Assembly: GCA_964017125.1 (NCBI GenBank)
Contig: OZ024914.1
Location: forward strand, 31,342,637-31,406,636
Direction: 5' to 3'
Source: Flabesymbios commensalis
Taxonomy: Eukaryota; Annelida; Polychaeta; Terebellida; Flabelligeridae
Length of the DNA stretch: 64,000 nucleotides
Position 1 is the first letter of the stretch, and each line of letters starts with the position of its first letter. Both the position numbers and the translations under genes were made by a program. Under the pieces are notes generated by a model, which was not told the origin of the DNA, ran no database searches, and saw only the letters and a program-made list of their open reading frames with translations. Of this stretch, positions 60,401 to 64,000 are shown one piece after another.

Positions 60401-61911
60401 ATGGATAGATAACATGAGAATAACTCACTTACAGACAGTTTCTGGCAGCTAAATCTCTGTGAATTATTTTCTTTTCTGCTGACAGATAGTGCATACCGCT
60501 CGCCACCTGCCGGCAAAACTCCAGCAACTGGAAAACGCTGGACTTCTGGAATAAAACCACAGGCGATAATTTAGAAATATACCATACTAGAACTTTCGAG
60601 GCTGAAGTAGGCCTGGTCTATTTTGTCACTCATCAGAAAGGATCACTAAGTCTTAGCTACGAAAGGCGACTTTACTGTATTTATTCTAGTAAATTTAGAA
60701 AATTAAAAAAAACATACAATAAATAAAACAAAATTATTATACATCCCATACGATACAAAATACAGATTTTGCATAAACAATCATGTATAAACTATAAATT
60801 AATGACATGTAATAATATTATGTTAATCATGCGATTAAATACAACACGAAGCAATGCAACAAAACAATGTACATTATGATTCAATGCAAAACAAAATCAT
60901 GCAATGCAATGGAATGCAATAAGTGACAAAATTATTTTAAATTAAAGTTATTTCTTAAAGCGCTCAATTGAAAAAAAAAAATTATCACCCACACTTAAAT
61001 GGACATGCCCAGGTCTAAAATCATAAAAAAAATCGGTGATTTTATTTTAGCTTAATAATATGACCATATGATGTAACCATGTCCATCTGTCCATAGGCTA
61101 GAACTTTTTCATTTTTCATTTTTGTGCTGCGCATTCACCAGTTAGTCTAGATATAGAGACGAAATTCCTGATTTCGAATTATTGACAACCATGTCAAAAA
61201 TAAGAAATACGGGAATTTGGTCTCTATATCCAGCCTAACTGGTAAGTGCGCAGCACAAAAATTATAAAAACTTTGCAGTTCTAGTCTATGGACATGTTTA
61301 CATCATAAGGTCATATTAAGAAGCCAAAATAAAATCACCGATTTTTGATGATTTTAGACCTGGCCATATCCCTTTAAAGTTGTCTCTCTCCGAGTGAGTG
61401 AAAGTAACTCATATTGATATAAGTTGAGATCAAATATTTTCCATTAAAATTAATTGATGCAAACTATGCTAATTAGTGCATATTTGCAAACACAAGATGT
61501 TGACTAAAAGCTGGTTTGGCGTTGGTCCATCGTCGTCAACGCTGGCCCAACACCAAACCAACATTGAATCAACATATTATGCTTCCTGAGTGTAATCTCG
61601 TAGAACAATGTTGTTGTGCAAAGAAAAAAGGTTGTAACTGCGTTCACTTTTCAAGTATGCGATGGCCGATTTTGGCTTTGCAGAGCGGAACATCACATTA
61701 TAAAAATACGACGCAAAAAACCTCACATTCCCATGGGAGGTGACATAGGTGTGGAGATCAGCCCTGTGCATGAATGGTAGTATGATGCGCGGTGCCCCCT
61801 TGCTGTCCATACTGACTCCCTTCAGCTGCATCACGTTAGGGTGCTGTAGATCTCGCATGATGGCCGCCTCCTGCAGGAATGCCTCACGGTTCAGGCCGTC
61901 AAGAAAATCAG
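57433..61911 (-). CDS. Receptor-type tyrosine kinase, C-terminal five exons
   Basis: Exons on the minus strand: 61727-61911, 60433-60545, 59754-59913, 57820-57950 and 57433-57562. Introns are GT-AG and phases join, giving 238 residues to the stop. In order: helix C and hinge ([33 protein letters not shown]), catalytic loop HRDLAARN (about residue 90), DFG (about 110), activation loop with two Tyr and LPYRWMALE, then [18 protein letters not shown], and [15 protein letters not shown] near the end. All catalytic residues visible in this part are present. LPYRWMALE and HRDLAARN mark a tyrosine kinase. [18 protein letters not shown] resembles the Met/Axl groups, but subgroup is uncertain. Only about 20 residues follow the kinase core. 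The exons for the Gly-rich loop, the ATP-binding Lys and the extracellular part were not found and should lie to the right. Confidence 0.88.
57951..59753 (-). other. Kinase intron with a foldback element and hairpin
   Basis: A 1.8-kb intron. It contains the foldback at 58207-58855 and a small inverted repeat at 59568-59633 (lying in the intron, arms CCCTAGGCAAGGT and complement of ACCTTGCCCAGGG). Confidence 0.7.
58207..58855. repeat. Foldback element with internal degenerate repeats
   Basis: The left end CGCATAATTCGATGGGTTAA, continuing ACAATAGTG, is the inverted match of the right end near 58808-58855 (CACTATTGTTTTAGACCATC). Between them an inexact unit of roughly 80-110 bp with words like CGACTTAGCACATTGTTATT and TCTC recurs about four times. 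Non-coding. Confidence 0.6.
59914..60432 (-). other. Kinase intron
   Basis: GT-AG intron of about 0.5 kb, AT-rich. Nothing else is seen. Confidence 0.7.
60995..61377. mobile_element. Palindromic TTAA MITE family M3, copy 1
   Basis: 383 bp whose two halves are complementary almost throughout. Ends TTAAATGGACATGCCCAGG and complement of CCTGGCCATATCCCTTTAA; further arms are AAATCGGTGATTTTATTTT and TGTGCTGCGCA. Closely related to 62378-62753. Confidence 0.8.
61478..61592. mobile_element. MITE, CCCAGCAAAC family, diverged
   Basis: Words TTTGCAAACACAAGATGTTG at the left, GTTGGTCCATCGTCGTCAAC in the centre, and CCAACATTGAATCAACATAT at the right, with inner arms TGGTTTGG and CCAAACCA. Confidence 0.6.
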
Positions 61912-62377
61912 CTAAAATGCAATGATTGTGTAAATACTGAAGAATATACAGTTTTTTACTGTCAGAAGTGAGATCTAAATAGACACAAAAATGACAAAAC
62001 ATAGACAGTGCATGTGCATTATTGTTTTATCTACAAAACAGTATACATTTCGAAAATGACTAAAACTATTAATAATCGCAACACGACATACACATGTAAA
62101 TATTATTAATCTTAAATATAATCTTATCGATCAAAGTGTAAAAAAATTGATGTGCTCCACGAAACTGCAAGCAATAAAATATAGGGCCTACATATTGCAA
62201 CGCAAAGACAAACAAAAATAACTACTGACTTTACAAGGAAGCAAACATGGCTGATGTACGATAAAATAAACAGCAATTGGTCAAAAGCTGTGAGTTTTAA
62301 AATTTAATTTAATGGTTAAAAAACACTGAGACAGTACGTTTATTAGTTTTTGATCTGGCTATCTAACATTATCATGA

Positions 62378-62753
62378 TTAAAGGGACATGCCCAGGTGTA
62401 AAATCATAAAAAAATCGGTGATTTTATTTTAGCTTAATAATATGACCATATGATGTAAACATGTCCATGGACTAGAACTGCAATATATATTTTTTAATTT
62501 TTGTGCTGCGCACTTACCAGTTAGGATAGATATAGAGACGAAATTCCGGTATCTCTTATTTTTTACATGGTTGTCAATAATTACAAATCAGGAATCCTAT
62601 ATCTAGCCTAACAGGTGAATGCGTAGCACAAAAAATAAAAAAAACTTTTGCAGTTCAAGTCTATGGACATGTTTACATCATATGGTCATATTATTAAGCT
62701 AAAATAAAATCACCGATTTTTTTATGATTTTAGACCTGGGCATGTCCCTTTAA
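62378..62753. mobile_element. Palindromic TTAA MITE family M3, copy 2
   Basis: 376 bp with ends TTAAAGGGACATGCCCAGG and complement of CCTGGGCATGTCCCTTTAA, a longer and cleaner match than copy 1. Both halves are complementary over most of their length. Confidence 0.85.
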
Positions 62754-63511
62754 CGTACTTTATAAATAGAGCTGATTAAAGAGCTGATAAGGACATGGGA
62801 CCAGGTAGGCTATTCATTCTAGCCCCGACCGATGACACAGTTGCTCAAGACAAGATAATACCGCCGTCATTCAATTGTTTATTTTAATTGGGGATAGAAT
62901 ACCATACTTGGACCAGAAAATGATGTCCTAATAGAACATGTACATGCATAGACGGATAACGGCATACGTTCTAGTTTTTTTTAAGATAATTTAATTTAAT
63001 TTAATGCTTGATCAACGTTTTTTCGACGCTGGCCCAGCATTTAACCATTATGGCTCTGAGGTAATACATTTAAATTTACAGTCATTTGATATTTTGTCTC
63101 GCTATCGCAATCCACGACTTCAAGTGACTAAACTAGCTGATTTTTTTTTAAATTTAAGTCGAAATGTATATGATTATCGCAGATTTTAGACAGATTTAAT
63201 TTAAAAATATGGTTATATTAAGGCCATAGAAACAATACTCTGGTCGACATCAACACTCTAGGTGTTAAACAACATCGGGTGAACGTGTTATGCCTTCTGA
63301 CATTGATCGGTACCAACTCCGAGAAAAACACCATACATGGATTTTATGTAGAGCAAACGTGTCCCACAATTGAGTCTATATAAAGTAATGTTATTTGTTC
63401 TCAACACCTGTCTATGTACATGTAAATTTCCTTTCATTTTTGTCTATGTACATGTACCCCCCCCCCCCCCAATGGCGTATGCAGCGTTCCAGAAATATCA
63501 CACACCATAAA

Positions 63512-63652
63512 GCCTCGGTCCAAGTCTTGTATTCTATCCTCGAACAATCGAAGAGTGGTTCAGCCTGTCACATGACAAGATCGGCCAATCACGGCCGTCA
63601 TTCATTTGTTATTTAAATTAGAGGGTATCATACGAGACTTGGACCAAGCCTC
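63512..63652. mobile_element. Inverted-repeat MITE
   Basis: Arms GCCTCGGTCCAAGTCTTGTA (left) and complement of TACGAGACTTGGACCAAGCC (right), about 140 bp in total. A decayed relative lies at about 62815-62920 (gaataccatacttggacc). Confidence 0.65.
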
Positions 63653-64000
63653 TTGTAGGGCTACTTTACATCTACTATTTGAAGAAAATACTTCAACAGA
63701 TGTAATAAATGTACCTGAAGCATAAATAAATGCATTTGATTTGAATTGAATTGAATTAGTTACCGTGTTTGCTGATACTAGTGAGGGGGTACTGGGATAA
63801 TTGCTAGTAGAAGCACTTTTCGCCCCCATCCGAGGAAGCACTAGTCTACAGCAAGCATCCAAGGGAAGCTGCAGCCTCCTCGTATCTGGCCATAATCTTC
63901 GGGAGGATTGCCAGTGGTGCAGTGTTTCATCTAGGATTCAGAAGGGGCATGGCGCCACCGATCATTGGGGCACCTTACTATACACGCCGGGCATCCGGTT

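Larger units (their letters stand above)
60546..61726 (-). other. Kinase intron with two MITEs
   Basis: GT-AG intron. Holds the palindromic element at 60995-61377 and a CCCAGCAAAC-type copy at 61478-61592. At 60840-60930 there is a degenerate AATGCAA-rich tract. Confidence 0.7.
61912..64000. other. Upstream kinase intron or flank, repeat-rich
   Basis: No kinase exon was recognised here. It holds the M3 MITE at 62378-62753, MITE fragments at 63005-63050 and 63230-63290, a C-run at 63457, and an inverted-repeat element at 63512-63652. The last 340 bases (GC-richer after 63820) look like an unidentified mobile-element fragment. Confidence 0.5.

Noticed and set aside
63602-63862. 86-codon minus-strand frame as a possible upstream kinase exon
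   Set aside because: No Gly-rich loop or ATP-binding Lys motif, and it overlaps an inverted-repeat element.

Overview
The window is AT-rich, intron-rich animal nuclear DNA. It is crowded with LINEs, tRNA-type SINEs, an LTR retrotransposon and many small inverted-repeat (MITE-like) elements. The style (small MITEs with TTAA or TA targets, polyC/polyG runs, frequent taggcctac-like words) suggests a marine invertebrate, either a non-vertebrate deuterostome or a lophotrochozoan. The species cannot be fixed from sequence alone. There is no rRNA, no convincing free-standing tRNA gene, no CRISPR and no prokaryotic gene.

Host genes are few, and all lie on the minus strand. A five-exon sulfotransferase-like P-loop gene runs from 15159 to 11535 with every splice phase matching; a second intact copy of its last exon lies downstream at 9778-10052. 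A paralogue with identical lengths for exons 1-4 (36320 to 30497) has lost its ATG and carries an in-frame TGA, so it is probably a pseudogene. Relics of the last exon lie at 29707-29886 and near 44280-44550. At the right end, five exons (61911 to 57433) encode a receptor-type tyrosine kinase from helix C to the stop codon; its 5' part lies beyond the window or was not recognised.

Layout: 0-7.6 kb, a broken Ty3/gypsy element of CsRn1-like type with near-identical LTRs. 7.6-15.2 kb, tandem repeats, a 43-bp minisatellite and the intact sulfotransferase-like gene. 15-30 kb, a stack of nested repeats: one 1.35-kb repeat is interrupted by a composite element with GGTCTC ends and by a TA-flanked inverted-repeat element that carries a LINE, and an uninterrupted copy at 28.1-29.4 kb supplies both empty sites. 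30-36 kb, the pseudogene. 38.9-41.9 kb, a palindromic tandem array split by a second LINE. 43-45 kb, segmental duplicates of the 19-20 kb and 30-31 kb regions. 50.9-54.5 kb, a long GATT microsatellite, a SINE with two tRNA-like promoters, and a four-level nest of transposons. 57.4-61.9 kb, the kinase gene, with palindromic MITEs in its introns.

The most unusual items are the duplicated terminal exon, the composite GGTCTC element, the two-headed SINE, and the nested TTAA elements whose empty site is preserved 3 kb away. Nothing seen demands a wholly new biochemical system; the novelty lies in repeat architecture and in the sulfotransferase-like gene cluster.
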